Source of the DNA: Minisyncoccota bacterium
Lineage (GTDB): Bacteria > Patescibacteriota > Minisyncoccia > UBA6257 > JAKLIH01
Assembly: GCA_028702045.1 (NCBI GenBank)
Contig: JAQVPP010000023.1
Span: 1 to 7,675 of the forward strand
Length of the DNA: 7,675 nt
Reading direction: 5' to 3'
Each line of letters begins with the position of its first letter. Position 1 is the stretch's first letter. The translations under genes were made by a program, and so were the position numbers. The notes beneath the pieces are model-generated. The model saw nothing but the letters and a program-made list of their open reading frames with translations, was not told the origin of the DNA and searched no databases. Of this stretch, positions 5,601-7,675 are shown piece by piece.

Positions 5601-7675
5601 AAGATGAGTTTTAGTGCTAATATTAGTGCGGATATAGGAGGGTCTAAGATTAATATTCCTTATCCAGAACAAAAGATATTAACTATGAGCTTTAGCGCCG
5701 AGAAAGGATTAATTCCTGGAGAATATTTATTACCTTTGGAGCTTAAGGGGTTTATGCCTGATGAATATGAGGCTAAATATGTTTTTAATTGATATTTAGA
5801 TTATTTAGGAAATAAAGGTGTTTCTTATTTAGAAATCAATACTCACCTTCTTGATGATAGCAAGATTGGAAAAGATGTTTCTATTGCACCAACTCCTTCT
5901 TCTGAGTATTTAACTTCTTATGTACGTAATTATGAGTATGGAGATAAGATTAATTTAGATGAGATATATGTAAGAGCAAAAGAATGTAAAGATATAATTA
6001 ATGTTACAGTTAGGTCAAACGATTTTGGAATATATGGAGATAAGTATGTATTTAATAAATACTTTGATTCATCTTTTGGAGATAAGGAGTATGAAAGTGC
6101 TAAGTCATTTTCTATAAGTAAAATGTGTGATACGTCATTTACTGGTAATCACGAGATATTATTTACCAATGATTGTTTAGATAAACCTATTAAGTGAGTA
6201 ATTAGTTGTGCTAAGCCTGTAAATACTCCAATAATTACCTTAAGTGGTAGTGAAGAACAAGAGGTAAAGTGTGGTGGAAGTAAAGATTTAAGTTTTTCCA
6301 TTATTACTGAAAATATTGAGGATAAAAAGGGTTATGATGTATATTATTATTATGGGTATGTAGATAAAAGATCTTCTGGTATTACTGCTAGTATAAGTGA
6401 CCTATATCAAAGTTTGTTAAAGCAGTATTTTCCTAAAACATCAAGTAGCCAAAGTAGTCAGATGAAAAATTTATTTGGGATTACTAAAGGTGTAGACATT
6501 AATAACATTGCTGTAGAGAAAGAATTTAGTGATGATGTATTAGGTGTTATGGATGGTGCTATGGGGGGTATGTTTGTATTTAGGGAAAAGAAAGGAGATC
6601 TATTAGATTATACTAAGAATGCTAAATGTTTAACATCAATGTGTGCAAGTTCTGAGACTGGTACCAGGGATAATCCAAAACAAACACTTAGTGGTAGATA
6701 TTGGAAAGAGGGTTTTGTTGGAGTAGTGGTAGTCAAGGATGGAGTAGTTGTTTCAGATCCTTTATATATTGCACTACAGTGTAATAGCGATGAGGTAATA
6801 GATATGAGTAAAGTTGATTTTACTGGATTTAGTAAGGGGAGTAGTATTGATATTTTTGTAAATGGATTAGGTGGTAGAAATTTACAAATTAAAAGATATA
6901 TTATCTATCCTGTATATGCGAGTGGGTATGGATCTATTTCTGAAAATAGTGTACAGTCAGAATTTAATATTAATGGTAATTTTACAGATAGAACTGCATT
7001 AGATTATTGTAAGCAAGAAGGAACAAAACCTGCTTATATAAAATATTTAATTATTGGTACTAAGAGGTGATTATATGTATTTGATCCATGTAATGTATAC
7101 AGTAAAGTAAGTAATGGGAGTATTGAATATAATTCTTTAAAAGGAGATCAAGTTATTTTAGAAAAAAATGGTTACTTTAATCCTTTGTGTGCAAGATATG
7201 TAAACATTGGGAATAAGTCATTTGATTTAAACCAAAATAGTTTTTCTGTTCCTATAAGTAGTATAAGGGATAAGGTGCTTAATCTTAGCTATGATAATTG
7301 AATTAGTAATGGAACAACTTTGGTTAGTGGCTTAAAACAAGAAGTATATAGAGAAGGAATTAATAATAATTTATATGATATTTATTTAAATCAATTAAGA
7401 GTAGTTGAGAGTTTGTGTGAGTCATTGCCTAAACAAGTAGGGGTTAATGTAGAAACTGAAAATACATTTGAGTATGTTGGATATGAGAAAGTATCAAATA
7501 GCTTAGTTTTAGTTAAGATTAAAGCTGATGTTAAGAATAAAGATGTTGGGATTACACTAAAGATTGGAGAAGGATCTAAGAGATACACCTTTAGTAGTAC
7601 TGGCATATATGAGTTAAGGGTTTATTATGATATTTTTGATGGAACTATTACTAGTGTGGAGGCCGCTAAGATATC
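2694..7675 (+). CDS. Giant secreted lipoprotein-like surface protein with PG-binding, CARDB-like and Cys modules (3' partial, six UGA = Trp)
   Basis: The frame is open for at least 1660 codons if UGA is decoded. TGA codons are 59, 629, 1033, 1168, 1459 and 1536; three further Trp use TGG. The start MKFSKILFFSLLFLLP is a signal peptide with lipobox LSAC (Cys22), suggesting a lipid anchor. Next are two PG_binding_1 domains: about 36-95 (VTGYFGELTATGIKNLQ) and about 118-178 (TGYYGKVTAQLIAAFQ). CARDB-like domains follow at about 188-293 (IKEIDEVNN) and 338-437 (INESNELNN). They alternate with Cys modules at 303-329 and 450-478, followed by CC-type modules at 494-529 and 551-588. Residues 600-1660 are Ser/Asn/Asp-rich, probably beta-sandwich, with scattered cysteines, and I do not recognise them. 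The ATG at 2694 lacks a Shine-Dalgarno but is the only start that gives a signal peptide. It is probably a cell-surface adhesin or wall-associated protein; the function is inferred. The C-terminus is beyond the window. Confidence 0.85.
3600..4457 (+). repeat. Four small Cys modules ending C-x3-C within the giant protein
   Basis: The coding positions are 3600-3680 (C-x7-C-x13-C-x3-C), 4041-4127 (C-x6-C-x16-C-x3-C), 4173-4280 (CC-x6-C-x15-CC-x5-C-x3-C) and 4344-4457 (CC-x6-C-x17-C-x6-C-x3-C). All end in C-x3-C: CSESC, CVNNC, CSELC, CSGAC. The first two each follow a CARDB-like domain; the last two are a tandem pair starting Y-C-C. The spacing suggests disulfide-bonded knots outside the cytoplasm. 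Sequence divergence between copies is large, so these are old protein-level repeats, not recent DNA duplications. Confidence 0.7.

Noticed and set aside
2952..7070. Three separate genes at 2952-4580, 4599-5792 and 6414-7070
   Set aside because: All share one frame with the 2694 start, are separated only by TGA codons, and the intervening stretches stay open with similar composition. They are pieces of one gene under UGA = Trp.
7391..7606. Minus-strand ORF of 71 residues
   Set aside because: It lies wholly opposite the open frame of the giant gene, has no family resemblance, and reads like an antisense shadow of AT-rich coding DNA.
1..7675. CRISPR array, insertion sequence, phage or defence genes
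   Set aside because: I saw no regularly spaced direct repeats, transposase-like ORF, terminal inverted repeats or recognisable defence protein in either strand.

Overview
This is an AT-rich bacterial window. Its most important property is that UGA is not a stop: nine in-frame TGA codons interrupt four otherwise intact genes (secE, nusG, a comF-family gene and a very long secreted-protein gene). In SecE and NusG the TGA sits exactly where these families carry a near-invariant tryptophan, so the window is best read with UGA = Trp (a table-4-like code). All five visible stops are TAA. UGA = Trp would usually suggest Mollicutes. However, the secreted protein has tandem peptidoglycan-binding domains, CARDB-like domains and small Cys modules, and NusG has a recognisable style; both look like Patescibacteria (CPR). 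The known UGA recoding there (Gracilibacteria/Absconditabacteria) is UGA = Gly, which fits SecE and NusG poorly. The lineage is inferred, not proven.

Layout: positions 1-11 match the end of an Illumina adapter, so the window probably begins at a contig edge. From 12 to 620 lies the C-terminal part of mfd (transcription-repair coupling factor), which ends without the usual last domain. A 235-base gap (621-855) holds three GC-rich hairpins. On the minus strand these have a promoter-like sequence on one side and a U-tract terminator on the other, suggesting an unidentified small RNA of about 115 nt. On the plus strand the gap holds a strong promoter for secE-nusG-rplK, a tight operon with 2-base gaps that ends at an intrinsic terminator. 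rplA (L1), the usual neighbour of rplK, is absent.

Converging on rplK is a complete comF-family gene on the minus strand (2032-2634). A short, almost purely A/T divergent region (2635-2693) separates it from a giant plus-strand gene that runs from 2694 off the right edge (at least 1660 codons). It encodes a probable lipoprotein with two peptidoglycan-binding domains, alternating CARDB-like and Cys modules, and a long beta-rich tail I do not recognise. Under the standard code this gene would look like a row of broken ORFs.

The left half is housekeeping: transcription-coupled repair, Sec export, transcription elongation and ribosome. The right half is cell-surface material. No Shine-Dalgarno motif is visible before any of the five starts, and CGA, CGC and CGG are absent from about 2,450 codons.
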